Of a DNA stretch of 64,000 nt, positions 25,409-34,330 are shown piece after piece. The translations under genes and the position numbers were made by a program. The DNA is from Variovorax sp. Root411. Lineage in GTDB: Bacteria > Pseudomonadota > Gammaproteobacteria > Burkholderiales > Burkholderiaceae_C. The first letter of the stretch is position 1; each line of letters starts with the position of its first letter. Below the pieces are notes generated by a model. The model saw nothing but the letters and a program-made list of their open reading frames with translations, was not told the DNA's origin and did not search any database. The stretch is taken from contig NZ_LMDW01000019.1 of the NCBI RefSeq assembly GCF_001425205.1, positions 144,686-208,685 on the forward strand, in the 5' to 3' direction.

Positions 25409-26766
25409 ACGACATTGGCTGGCGCGCGCTTGGCGCGGGTTCCACCGTGGCTGCGTATGCGGCGCTCTGCGCGTCGGTCTACCTGCGCGAGCGCAGGCGG
25501 CGAGCGGCCGCCGCGCGCAATGCGGCAGCGCTTTCGGAAGGCAGCGGCGAGCCCCCCGTCCTTGTGCTGTTCGCGAGCCAGACCGGCCAGGCCGAAGCCA
25601 TCGCCTGGCAGACCGCACGGCAATTGAGCGCAGCAGGCACGCCAGCACGCGTGATGGAACTCAACGCGCTCGATGCCCCGACGCTGGCCGCCGCGCGGCG
25701 CGCGCTCTTCATCGCCAGCACCTACGGCGAAGGCGACGCGCCCGACGGGGCCAGCGTGTTCGCCGAACGCGTGATGGATTCACCGCCCGCGCTGCCCTCG
25801 CTGCGCTACGCAGTACTGGCCCTGGGCGACCGTCAATACGCCAACTTCTGCGGCTTCGGCCGCATGCTCGACGAGTGGCTTCTTGCAACGGGCGCCACGC
25901 GCGAGTTCGATCGCATCGAAGTCGACAACGGCGAGCCTGCCGCACTGGCTGCATGGCAGGCCCAATGGGGCGAAGCGCCGACGCTCGGCATCGAGGGGGC
26001 GGCAACCAGCTTCACGCAGTGGCGGCTCATTGCGCGCGAGCGGCTCAATCCGGGCAGCGTCGGCGCGCCGGTGTTCCATCTCGGACTGGTTCCGCAGATG
26101 GGTGCGATGCCGCATTGGATGTCGGGCGACCTGGCGCAGGTGGCCGTGGCGAGCGATCCGGCCCGCCCGCGCGACTACTCGATCGCATCCGTGCACGCTG
26201 ACGGCGAATTGCAGTTACTCGTCCGACAGGAGCAGCATCCCGACGGCACGCTGGGAGCGGCATCGGGGCTGCTCACCTCCACCCTCAGCGTTGGCGACAC
26301 GGTCGCCCTGCGTTTGCGGCCCCATCGGGGTTTCCGCCTGGACGGCAACGAGATGCGCCCCCTGATCCTCATCGGCAACGGCACCGGGCTGGCCGGACTG
26401 CGCGCCCATCTGCGAGCCCGTGCCGCCGCGGGCAGGCACGACAACTGGCTGGTGTTCGGCGAACGCCAAGCCGCGCACGATTTCCTGTACCGCGAAGAAA
26501 TCGAAGCCTGGCAGGCCGGCGGCGTGCTGCATCGGCTCGACATGGTGTTTTCGCGCGATCAGGCAGAGCGCTTCTACGTCCAGCACCGGTTGCTGCAGTC
26601 GGCCGACACCCTGCTGCGGTGGCTGAACGACGGCGCGGCTGTCTATGTCTGCGGAAGCCTGCGGGGCATGGCGTCCGGTGTCGACGCAGCATTGCGGCAG
26701 GTCGCTGGCGAGACGCTGATGAGCGAGCTGGCGGCAAGCGGGCAATATCGCCGCGATGTTTACTGA
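25405..26766 (+). CDS. Flavodoxin/ferredoxin-NADP reductase fusion (CysJ-like), membrane-anchored
   Basis: A 453-residue diflavin reductase. A membrane segment (about 8-27) with a following Arg-rich stop-transfer puts the rest in the cytoplasm. The flavodoxin domain has the FMN loop FASQTGQAEA and STYGEGDAPDG; the FNR part has RDYSIAS for FAD, NGTGLAGLRAHL and VYVCGSLRGM for NADPH, and ends in RDVY like CysJ. The ATG at 25405 overlaps the apbE stop as ATGA. In this operon it is the likely cytoplasmic electron source. It is not a sulfite reductase: no CysI is near. Confidence 0.9.
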   Translation: MNDIGWRALGAGSTVAAYAALCASVYLRERRRRAAAARNAAALSEGSGEPPVLVLFASQTGQAEAIAWQTARQLSAAGTPARVMELNALDAPTLAAARRALFIASTYGEGDAPDGASVFAERVMDSPPALPSLRYAVLALGDRQYANFCGFGRMLDEWLLATGATREFDRIEVDNGEPAALAAWQAQWGEAPTLGIEGAATSFTQWRLIARERLNPGSVGAPVFHLGLVPQMGAMPHWMSGDLAQVAVASDPARPRDYSIASVHADGELQLLVRQEQHPDGTLGAASGLLTSTLSVGDTVALRLRPHRGFRLDGNEMRPLILIGNGTGLAGLRAHLRARAAAGRHDNWLVFGERQAAHDFLYREEIEAWQAGGVLHRLDMVFSRDQAERFYVQHRLLQSADTLLRWLNDGAAVYVCGSLRGMASGVDAALRQVAGETLMSELAASGQYRRDVY

Positions 26767-26853
26767 GCCTCCGCTTCCGTCAGCAGTTGCGCGATAGCAA
26801 CAAATCGAGACAACTTTTGAATTAGTACGGGTTGGGTTGCGCGCTTTCGTATT

Positions 26854-26872
26854 GAGAAACAATATCATTCGC
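26854..26872. promoter_or_regulatory. Fur box before the TonB-dependent receptor
   Basis: The 19 bases match 12 positions of the Fur consensus, with AATATCATTC at the core. The site is about 130 bases before the receptor ATG, inside a 235-base AT-rich gap. Confidence 0.6.
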
Positions 26873-27001
26873 ATCGATTTACAAGCCCTTTGCAAATCGA
26901 CTCACCCAGCCAGTCCGCCCCGCTTCTCCCAGACAGAGAACGCAGGCTGCCAAGACATCGCCAGTCGAGTCCTGACGCCCGTCCTTTCCGGAGAAAACTT
27001 C

Positions 27002-29398
27002 ATGGCCTACATCAAGAGCCGCAAACACACCGTTGTGCGCGCCGTTCCACACCTTTCGAGTGCCGCCGCCGCCACGCTGATCGCCATCGCAGCCCCCGCC
27101 GCCCTCGCCCAGTCCAGTGGCGCACTGCCTGAAGTCCGGGTGCAGGACACCACCGCCGCCGACTACAAAGCCGACAACTCGTCGAATCCCAAGTTCACGG
27201 CCCCGCTGGTGAACACGCCCCAGACCATCCAGGTCATCAAGGAACAGATCATTCGCGAACAGGGCGCAACCACGCTGACCGAGGCGCTGCGCAACACGCC
27301 CGGCGTGGGCACCTTCTTCCTCGGGGAGAACGGCAACACCAACACCGGGGACGCGGTCTTCATGCGCGGCTTCGACAGCTCGAGCGCGATCTTCGTGGAC
27401 GGCATCCGCGACCTGGGCTCGGTGTCGCGCGACGTGTTCAACATCGAACAGGTGGAGGTCGTGAAGGGCCCGTCGGGCACCGACGTGGGCCGCACCTCTC
27501 CGACCGGCTACATCAATCTCGTCACGAAGAAGCCCAAGCTCGAAGACAGCTTCCTGGGTTCGATGAGCTTCGGCAGCGCCGATTTCAAACGCGGCAGCGT
27601 CGACTGGAACAAGTCGCTGAGCAGCGCCAACGGCATCGGTGCGGCCTTCCGCCTGAACGCGGTGACCGAAGACGGCGGCGTTGCCGGCCGCGATTTCGTC
27701 AAGAACAAGCGCACGGCCATCGCCCCGTCGCTGGCCCTCGGCCTGAACAGCCCGACGCGCATCTTCCTCGACTACCTGCACGTCGAGCAGAACAACATTC
27801 CCGATGGCGGCGTGCCCACCATCGGCCTGCCGGGCTCCAGCACGCCGGATGCCACCGCGATCACGCGAGGCCTGGCGCGCCGCACCTACCTGAACTCCGC
27901 CGCGCGCGTGGATTCGAGCAATTTCTACGGCACGAACTCGGACTTCGACAACGTGAAGGCCGACATGTTCACCGCACGCATCGAGCACGACCTGACGCCC
28001 GACATTACCATCCGCAACACCACCCGCTACGGCAAGACGTCGCAGGACTACATGCTGACGTCGTTCATGGGCGGCGGTCTCACGGCATCGGCAACGGGTG
28101 CCGGCCAGCTGCCGGCCGCGAACGCGGGCTTCATCAACACGGTGATCCCGGCGATTCCCGCGAGCTGGACCATCACGCGCAACCTGCCCACCAACAAGGA
28201 CCAGGAAAACACGATCTTCACCAACCAGACGAGCGTGTCGGCGAAGTTCAACACGGGCAGCATCGGCCACTCGTTCAACGGCGGCCTCGAATTCGTCCGC
28301 GAGACGCAGCGCGCCAACAACTACTACGCCGCGGGTTACCCGAGTGTGGGCACCACGCTGGCCGCGGCCGGCTCGTGGCCTGCCGCCAACCTGTACAACC
28401 CGAATCCGTACGTGAACGGCTACAACCGCATCGCCAACGGCACGGGCTCGGACGGCAGCACCGACACCATAGGCCTCTACGCCTTCGACACGCTCAAGTT
28501 CAACGAGCAATGGCAGCTGACCGCCGGCCTGCGCTACGACCACTACTCGACCACGTACAACGCCACCACGCTGGCGCTGGCGCGCACCGGCAACGGCCCG
28601 CAAACCTCGACGATCACGCCGACCAACCTGAAGCTGTCGGACAACCTGCTCTCCGGCAAGATCGGCCTGGTCTACAAACCGACCGAGAACGGCAGCGTCT
28701 ACGCGGCCTACGGCACCGCCGCGCAGCCGCCGGGCGGCGCCAACTTCCAGCTGGCCGCCGGCGGCACCGGCAACAGCACCGGGCGCACCGACTTCTTGCC
28801 GCAAAAGGCCAAGACCTACGAGGTCGGCACCAAGTGGGACGTGATGAACAAGCGCGTGGCGCTGACTGCAGCGCTGTACCGCACCGACGTGAGCAACGAA
28901 GTCGTGCAGGACGCGGTCTCGCAGCAGTACTTCCAGACCGGCAAGAAGCGCGTGCAGGGCGTCGAGCTGGGCGTGTCGGGCGCACTGACCGACAACTGGG
29001 GCGTGAGTTCGGGCTTCACTACCATGAACACGCGCGTGCTGAGCGGCGCCTCGGTGCTGGCCGATGGGTCGACCGCCCTCGCCTACACGCCAAAGAAGGC
29101 CTTCACGCTCTGGACCACCTACCAGTTTCCGTTCGGCCTGACCATCGGCGGCGGCGCGCGCTACAACGGCAAGCTGCAGCGCGGCACCGACAGCGCGGTG
29201 GGAACGCCGGCGTACGTCGATTCGTACTGGGTGGTCGATGCGATGGCGTCGTATCGCATCAACAAGAACATCGACATCCAGCTGAACCTGTACAACCTGT
29301 TCGACAAGGACTACGTGGCGGCCATCAACAAGAGCGGCTATCGCTACACGCCGGGCACCCCTCGCTCGGCGAAGATCACCGCGAACTTCGCGTTCTGA
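27002..29398 (+). CDS. fiu: TonB-dependent siderophore receptor, Fiu type
   Basis: A 798-residue outer-membrane receptor: signal peptide ending PAALAQ, a plug with TEALRNTPGVGTFF, VFMRGFDSS, FVDGIRDLG and EQVEVVKGPSG, then a 22-strand barrel ending in phenylalanine (TANFAF). Closest by memory to Fiu-like receptors for monomeric catecholates; the substrate is not certain. The ATG at 27002 follows a GGAGA site. It is preceded by a Fur box and followed by the hydroxylase piuC, as in E. coli fiu-ybiX. Confidence 0.92.
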   Translation: MAYIKSRKHTVVRAVPHLSSAAAATLIAIAAPAALAQSSGALPEVRVQDTTAADYKADNSSNPKFTAPLVNTPQTIQVIKEQIIREQGATTLTEALRNTPGVGTFFLGENGNTNTGDAVFMRGFDSSSAIFVDGIRDLGSVSRDVFNIEQVEVVKGPSGTDVGRTSPTGYINLVTKKPKLEDSFLGSMSFGSADFKRGSVDWNKSLSSANGIGAAFRLNAVTEDGGVAGRDFVKNKRTAIAPSLALGLNSPTRIFLDYLHVEQNNIPDGGVPTIGLPGSSTPDATAITRGLARRTYLNSAARVDSSNFYGTNSDFDNVKADMFTARIEHDLTPDITIRNTTRYGKTSQDYMLTSFMGGGLTASATGAGQLPAANAGFINTVIPAIPASWTITRNLPTNKDQENTIFTNQTSVSAKFNTGSIGHSFNGGLEFVRETQRANNYYAAGYPSVGTTLAAAGSWPAANLYNPNPYVNGYNRIANGTGSDGSTDTIGLYAFDTLKFNEQWQLTAGLRYDHYSTTYNATTLALARTGNGPQTSTITPTNLKLSDNLLSGKIGLVYKPTENGSVYAAYGTAAQPPGGANFQLAAGGTGNSTGRTDFLPQKAKTYEVGTKWDVMNKRVALTAALYRTDVSNEVVQDAVSQQYFQTGKKRVQGVELGVSGALTDNWGVSSGFTTMNTRVLSGASVLADGSTALAYTPKKAFTLWTTYQFPFGLTIGGGARYNGKLQRGTDSAVGTPAYVDSYWVVDAMASYRINKNIDIQLNLYNLFDKDYVAAINKSGYRYTPGTPRSAKITANFAF

Positions 29399-29407
29399 CG
29401 GTCCTTG

Positions 29408-29468
29408 ACCGCGCCGGGCACTCCCGGCGCGGTGCGACACTCGAGCCCCGGCGCGCGCTGGGGCTTTT
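29408..29468 (+). terminator. Double hairpin between fiu and piuC
   Basis: A perfect 11-pair stem at 29408-29433 with a four-base loop is followed by AGCCCC/GGGGCT (29444-29465) and TTTTCT. It lies ten bases past the receptor stop and just before piuC, so it may partly terminate. Confidence 0.65.
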
Positions 29469-29490
29469 CTCATTGCGGAGATCCTGAAAA

Positions 29491-30171
29491 ATGATGCTGC
29501 ATGTGCCCGATGTGCTGAGTCCCGACAAGGTGCGCGAAATGCGCACCGCACTCGACGCCACGCAATGGACCGACGGCCGCGAGACGGTGGGTGCACAAGG
29601 CGCACAAGTCAAGCGCAACCGCCAGTTGCCGGAGCAGTCTCCCGTGGGGCGAGAGCTCGGCAACACCGTGCTGGCCGCGCTGGCCCGGCACGCGCTTTTC
29701 TTCTCGGCCGCGCTGCCGTTGCGCTTCGTGCCGCCCCTGTTCAACCGCTACGAGGGAGGCGACCACTACGGCGTTCACGTCGACGGTGCGGTGCGGGCCT
29801 TGCCCGGCGCCAACCTGCAACTGCGCACCGACCTGTCGTGCACGCTTTTCCTGTGCGACCCCGAGGACTACGAGGGCGGCGAGTTGGAGGTCATCGACAC
29901 CTATGGCTCGCACGAAGTGAAGCTGCCGGCCGGCGACCTCATTCTTTATCCGGCCAGCAGCCTGCACCGCGTCCACCCCGTGACCCGGGGGGTGCGGGTC
30001 TGTTCGTTTTTCTGGCTGCAGAGCATGGTGCGCAGCGATCAGCAGCGCGGCATGCTGTACGAACTCGACCAGAACATCCAGAAACTTCGTGCGCGCCTGG
30101 GCGAATGCGAGGAAACCGTGGCCCTGACCGGCCACTACCACAACCTGCTTCGGCTCTGGTCCGAGGTTTGA
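29491..30171 (+). CDS. piuC: PKHD-type Fe(II)/2-oxoglutarate hydroxylase PiuC (YbiX)
   Basis: A 226-residue cytoplasmic dioxygenase. Iron ligands are H96 and D98 (HVD motif) and H159; R169 binds 2-oxoglutarate. E. coli YbiX and Pseudomonas PiuC sit beside catecholate receptors, and this gene likewise follows a Fiu-type receptor; the substrate is unknown. Length fits exactly. The second ATG at 29494 is an equally possible start. Confidence 0.93.
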   Translation: MMLHVPDVLSPDKVREMRTALDATQWTDGRETVGAQGAQVKRNRQLPEQSPVGRELGNTVLAALARHALFFSAALPLRFVPPLFNRYEGGDHYGVHVDGAVRALPGANLQLRTDLSCTLFLCDPEDYEGGELEVIDTYGSHEVKLPAGDLILYPASSLHRVHPVTRGVRVCSFFWLQSMVRSDQQRGMLYELDQNIQKLRARLGECEETVALTGHYHNLLRLWSEV

Positions 30172-30214
30172 GTTCAGCGGGCTGGCTCTTGCATGAATCA
30201 GTAACACATGGTTA

Positions 30215-30244
30215 TTGTGAATGCGACGGATTCTTATTTATAAT
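30215..30244 (+). promoter_or_regulatory. Promoter before bfd
   Basis: TTGTGA at 30215-30220 and a perfect TATAAT at 30239-30244 are 18 bases apart. The start would be near 30251, 35 bases before the bfd ATG. The region is AT-rich; no Fur box matched better than 10 of 19. Confidence 0.65.
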
Positions 30245-30285
30245 CAAGCAAATCCAACAGCCAGCCAACTGCCGCTTTCACAGCC

Positions 30286-30558
30286 ATGATCGTTTGCGTC
30301 TGCCGCCGAGTCTCCGACCGAGAAATCGCACGCCACGTGCGGGCCGGCATGACTTTCGACGAGGTTCAGTTCGAACTTGGCGTGGCCACCCAGTGTGGCC
30401 AATGTGAAGGGTGCGCGCGAGATATCGTCGCGCAGTGCAGCGCTTCGCATCCGGTCGCCGCGCTGAGCTGCGAATCGGGTCCGAGGGCGATCCAGCTTGC
30501 CAACTCCATCAAGGAAAGCAAGGCATGGAACTCTTCTCGACACTCGGCGGCAGCCTGA
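30286..30558 (+). CDS. bfd: Bacterioferritin-associated ferredoxin
   Basis: A 90-residue [2Fe-2S] protein that reduces bacterioferritin and releases stored iron. Cluster ligands are C4, C6, C37 and C40 (CVC and CGQC). It is longer than usual (about 65-75 residues); the extra C-terminal stretch after residue 65 overlaps a short membrane ORF. Its partner bfr is 8 kb upstream in the same block. Confidence 0.92.
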   Translation: MIVCVCRRVSDREIARHVRAGMTFDEVQFELGVATQCGQCEGCARDIVAQCSASHPVAALSCESGPRAIQLANSIKESKAWNSSRHSAAA

Positions 30559-30599
30559 TCCTGGTTGCAGGCTCGGTCTGGTGGATCTTTCGCAAGTAG
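30525..30599 (+). CDS. Possible 24-residue membrane microprotein
   Basis: ATG at 30525 is preceded by a good AAGGAAAG ribosome site at 30511. The product is one hydrophobic helix with a positive end (MELFSTLGGS...WWIFRK). The first 34 bases overlap the end of bfd in another frame. Composition and ribosome site suggest a real single-span peptide, but no family is recognised. Confidence 0.4.
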   Translation: MELFSTLGGSLILVAGSVWWIFRK

Positions 30600-30683
30600 C
30601 GCAACTGGCGCAAGTGCTGTCTTCGTAGCGGTTTTGCTGAAATCGGGGCACCTTTCACGGCGCCCGCATTCGAATGGTTGATC

Positions 30684-31367
30684 GTGTCTGACCGCTTTGC
30701 TCCCCCCCCTTCCGTCCTCGGCCTTTCGCGCAATGTCGTCATTGCCGGCGGCGTCATCCTGTTCCATGCGGCTGCGCTCTGGGCGCTGCAGAGCGGGTTG
30801 CTACGCCGCGCCGCCGAGGTGGTGATTCCAGTCGAAATACTGAGCCAGTTCGTCGAGCCGCCGAAGCCGAAGGCAGATCCGCCTCCGCCGCCCCCACCAC
30901 CGCCCCAGCTCAAAGCCAAGGCCCCGCCTCCGCCGCGGCCCCAGGCCATCCGCGAGCCGAAGCCCACGCCGGCGCCCCAGGCGCCCGTCGGCACCACGGA
31001 ACCGCCGCCTCCGGCAACGCCGCCGGCACCTCCCGCTCCGCCGACGCCGCCCGCACCACCACCTGCACCACCCGCGCCTCCAGCGGTGCAGATGCCCTCG
31101 AGCAACGCCGACTACCTTCAAAACCCCAAGGCAACCTACCCCGCCATGAGCAAACGGCTCGGCGAACAGGGCAAGGTCGTCGTGCGGGTGCTCGTCGGTG
31201 TCGACGGCCTGCCCAAGAGTGCCGAGGTCAAGAAATCCAGCGGCTTCGATCGCCTCGACGAAGCGGCGGTCGAATACATCATGAAATGCCGCTTCGTGCC
31301 CGGCAAGGTCAACGGCGTGGTCCAGGCCATGTCCTATGACGCCCCCGTCAACTACGTCTTGAACTAA
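30684..31367 (+). CDS. tonB: Energy transducer TonB
   Basis: A 227-residue protein linking the ExbB-ExbD motor to outer-membrane receptors. One N-terminal membrane helix holds the expected histidine (VILFHAAALW), then a Pro-rich periplasmic spacer of about 80 residues and a C-terminal TonB domain (YPAMSKRLGEQGKVVVRVLV ... CRFVPGKVNG). Start taken as GTG 30684 (MSDRFAPPP); TTG at 30678 is an alternative. First gene of tonB-exbB-exbD. Confidence 0.93.
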   Translation: MSDRFAPPPSVLGLSRNVVIAGGVILFHAAALWALQSGLLRRAAEVVIPVEILSQFVEPPKPKADPPPPPPPPPQLKAKAPPPPRPQAIREPKPTPAPQAPVGTTEPPPPATPPAPPAPPTPPAPPPAPPAPPAVQMPSSNADYLQNPKATYPAMSKRLGEQGKVVVRVLVGVDGLPKSAEVKKSSGFDRLDEAAVEYIMKCRFVPGKVNGVVQAMSYDAPVNYVLN

Positions 31368-31389
31368 TTTTTCTCTGGAGCAACTTCGT

Positions 31390-32103
<714 letters not shown>

Positions 32104-32108
32104 GCGCC

Positions 32109-32522
32109 ATGGCCTTCGGTACACAAGACGAACCCGATGAGGTGATGAACGAGATCAACATGACGCCGCTGGTCGACGTCATGCTGGTGCTCCTCATCAT
32201 CTTCATCATCACCGTGCCGGTGATGAAGCACGCGGTCAACATCGACCTGCCGCGCGCCACCAGCGAACCCGAGCAGCCGAAGCCGCAGAACATCCTGTTC
32301 AGCGTGACGGCCGACGGCTCGTACTACTGGAACGAGCAGAAGATCGACGACGGCGAACTGCCCGCCCGCCTCGCGGCCGAAGCTGCCAAGGAACCGCAGC
32401 CCGAGCTGCACATCCGCGGCGACAAGGCCGTGCGCTACGAGCGCGTGGCCAAGGCGATGTCGGAAGCCCGCGAAGCCGGCGTGCGCAAGATCGGCTTCAT
32501 CACGGAGCCCGAAGCGAAGTGA
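32109..32522 (+). CDS. exbD: TonB-system motor protein ExbD
   Basis: A 137-residue protein with one N-terminal membrane helix containing the essential proton-carrying aspartate D23 in MTPLVDVMLVLL, then a periplasmic domain ending KIGFITEPE. It completes the tonB-exbB-exbD operon that energises the receptor upstream. Confidence 0.96.
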   Translation: MAFGTQDEPDEVMNEINMTPLVDVMLVLLIIFIITVPVMKHAVNIDLPRATSEPEQPKPQNILFSVTADGSYYWNEQKIDDGELPARLAAEAAKEPQPELHIRGDKAVRYERVAKAMSEAREAGVRKIGFITEPEAK

Positions 32523-32558
32523 TCTGAAATCGCAAGCCAAAAAAGTCGATCGTGACGA

Positions 32559-32586
32559 TTGACTTTTTATTGCGAATCATTATCAT
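32559..32586 (+). promoter_or_regulatory. hemP promoter overlapped by a Fur box
   Basis: TTGACT (32559-32564) and TATCAT (32581-32586) are 16 bases apart. The Fur site at 32566-32584 (ending AATCATTATC) matches 14 of 19 consensus positions, the best in the window, and lies between and over the two boxes. Confidence 0.75.
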
Positions 32587-32615
32587 TAACTCATCGCTTC
32601 GATAGGGAAACCCAG

Positions 32616-32828
32616 ATGCCAGCCACACCGAATGCCTTTTCTGTCCTGAACCATCCTTCGCTCGACCAATCGGGTGGCGGCCATGCGTCCATCCAGGCAA
32701 CGCGTCCGGCGCCAATGGTCGAGAGCACCGAGCTTCTGAAAGGAAGCAAGACGGTCGGCATCATGCACAACGGCTCCCTCTACCGGCTTCAAGCCACCAA
32801 ACTCGGCAAGCTGATCCTGACCAAGTAG
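32616..32828 (+). CDS. hemP: Hemin uptake protein HemP
   Basis: A 70-residue protein of the HemP/HmuP family. The conserved C-terminal part is LLKGSKTVGIMHNGSLYRLQ and KLGKLILTK; the first 35 residues are variable. HmuP acts in some bacteria as an activator of haem-uptake genes under low iron. No haem receptor or ABC transporter is nearby. The ATG at 32616 follows a weak AGGGAAA site and the Fur-controlled promoter. Confidence 0.88.
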   Translation: MPATPNAFSVLNHPSLDQSGGGHASIQATRPAPMVESTELLKGSKTVGIMHNGSLYRLQATKLGKLILTK

Positions 32829-32961
32829 GTCGTCCAGTCCGCCCTTCGCGCAAGTTTCATCGTGGGGCGACTCGAGGAGATTCATCTCCAAAGGGTCGTT
32901 TTTTGCTAGCCAACGGTTCGCCGACTAGCCAAGCTTTTTTTCACGCTGAAGCACCCAAAAG

Positions 32962-32989
32962 AAAACGCCGACCTCGAAGTCGGCGTTTT
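32962..32989. terminator. Bidirectional terminator between hemP and the GlcG-like gene
   Basis: AAAACGCCGAC pairs with GTCGGCGTTTT over a six-base loop, giving a T run on both strands. It lies between convergent hemP and the GlcG-like gene. Confidence 0.85.
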
Positions 32990-33009
32990 GCTTTGCGCGG
33001 AACAAAAAC

Positions 33010-33417
33010 TCAGAGGCCGAGGGCTGCGATGCCTGCCTTGGCGATCTGCGCGTCTTCGTTCGACTTCACGCCGCTCACGCCGACGGCGCCGATCACGTGG
33101 CCATCCTTGATGATCGGCACGCCGCCTTCGAGCAAGCCCTGCACTTCAGGCGCCGTCAGGAACGCCGTGCGGCCGCCGTTGATGATGTCTTCATAGACCT
33201 TGCTTTCGCGCCGGCCCATGGCTGCCGTGTGGGCCTTGGCAGGCGCGATGTGCGAGGACAATGCCGCGGCGCCATCCAGCCGCTGCAGCCAGAGCAGGTT
33301 GCCCGCGTCGTCGGAGATGGCGATGGTCACCGCCCAGTTGTTCTTGAGGGCCTCGGCTTCGGCCGCTGCGGCCACGGCCTTGACGTCGGCGAGTTCGAGG
33401 AATGACTTGGTCTTCAT
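33010..33417 (-). CDS. GlcG/HbpS family haem-binding-like protein
   Basis: A 135-residue cytoplasmic protein of the GlcG/HbpS/PduO-C fold: ISDDAGNLLWLQRLDGAAALS, SHIAPAKAHTAAMGRRES and GGVPIIKDGHVIGAVGVSGV are all family segments. HbpS binds haem and iron in Streptomyces; GlcG is of unknown role in glycolate operons. It has no signal peptide. Start at 33417 (MKTKSFLEL) rather than the longer frame to 33516. Neighbourhood favours an iron or haem role, without proof. Confidence 0.88.
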   Translation of the reverse strand: MKTKSFLELADVKAVAAAAEAEALKNNWAVTIAISDDAGNLLWLQRLDGAAALSSHIAPAKAHTAAMGRRESKVYEDIINGGRTAFLTAPEVQGLLEGGVPIIKDGHVIGAVGVSGVKSNEDAQIAKAGIAALGL

Positions 33418-33582
33418 GATGGGCTCTGGTTTCGTGAAAACCCGACAGCATAACGGCCATGCCGCCAGGGGTGTCTTCAGGGCTTGGGAACACCCCGCAT
33501 ACGGTCTTTTCGGCACCCCCTCTTGCAGCCCCCTAGAATGCGCCCAAACTGCGTCACTGCAGCAACCACAGGAGCTCCGGCC

Positions 33583-34284
33583 ATGAACGACCGCGTCACC
33601 ACCCTAGACACTTCCGCTGGCTATGGCCAGCCGTTGGCGCAGGCTGAACGCCAGCGCGTGCTGCGCAACACCTACTGGCTGCTCGCGCTGAGCATGCTGC
33701 CCACCGTGCTAGGCGCATGGATCGGCGTCAGCACCGGCATCACCCGCTCGCTCACGGGCGGCCTCGGCCTCATCGTCTTCATGGGCGGCGCGTTCGGTTT
33801 CATGTTCGCCATCGAAAAGACCAAGAACTCCGCCGCCGGCGTGCCCGTGCTGCTGGCCTTTACCTTCTTCATGGGCCTGATGCTGTCGCGCCTGATCGCG
33901 ATGGTGCTGGGCTTCAAGAACGGCTCCGAACTCGTCATGACCGCCTTCGGCGGCACCGCCGGCGTGTTCCTCGTGATGGCCTCGCTGGCAACGATCATCA
34001 AGCGCGACCTGTCGAGCATGGGCAAGTTCCTGTTCGTCGGCGCGCTGGTGCTGATGTTCGGCGCGATCATCAACGTGTTCGTCGGTTCGACGACGGGCAT
34101 GCTGGTGATCTCGGTGGCCGCCATCGGCATCTTCTCGGCCTACATGCTCTATGACCTGAAGCAGATCATGGACGGTGGCGAAACCAACTACATCAGCGCC
34201 ACGCTCGCGCTGTACCTCGACCTGTTCAACGTGTTTCAGAGCCTGCTGGCGCTGCTGGGCATCTTCGGCGGCGAACGCGACTGA
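33583..34284 (+). CDS. Bax inhibitor-1/YccA family membrane protein
   Basis: A 233-residue inner-membrane protein with seven predicted helices of the BI-1/TMBIM family, including LLAFTFFMGLMLSRLI and ISATLALYLDLFNVFQSLL with the conserved acidic residue near the end. Members leak calcium or, as YccA, modulate FtsH. Start at 33583 after CAGGAGCT, 11 bases upstream; a longer frame to 33484 adds no conserved part. A strong terminator follows. Confidence 0.92.
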   Translation: MNDRVTTLDTSAGYGQPLAQAERQRVLRNTYWLLALSMLPTVLGAWIGVSTGITRSLTGGLGLIVFMGGAFGFMFAIEKTKNSAAGVPVLLAFTFFMGLMLSRLIAMVLGFKNGSELVMTAFGGTAGVFLVMASLATIIKRDLSSMGKFLFVGALVLMFGAIINVFVGSTTGMLVISVAAIGIFSAYMLYDLKQIMDGGETNYISATLALYLDLFNVFQSLLALLGIFGGERD

Positions 34285-34306
34285 GCGAATCACGCACAGC
34301 AAGAGC

Positions 34307-34330
34307 AAGGGCCCGGAAGGGCCCTTTTTT
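34307..34330 (+). terminator. Intrinsic terminator of the BI-1 gene
   Basis: AAGGGCCC-GGAA-GGGCCCTT stem followed by a T run. It is 22 bases past the gene and reaches the end of convergent rlmD. Confidence 0.88.

Noticed and set aside
25405..26766. Sulfite reductase flavoprotein CysJ
   Set aside because: Domain order is similar but it has a membrane anchor, lies in the flavinylation operon and has no CysI partner nearby.
26879..29605. Very long minus-strand open frame (908 codons) opposite the TonB-dependent receptor
   Set aside because: Receptor frame has signal peptide, plug motifs and terminal Phe; the opposite frame is a high-GC shadow with low-complexity Arg/Ala/Gly/Val composition.
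30212..30250. Fur box before bfd
   Set aside because: AT-rich and near the promoter, but the best alignment matched only about 10 of 19 positions and lacks symmetry.
30900..31085. Pro-codon repeats in tonB as a tandem repeat or CRISPR-like array
   Set aside because: They encode the normal Pro-rich periplasmic spacer; units are irregular and there are no spacers.
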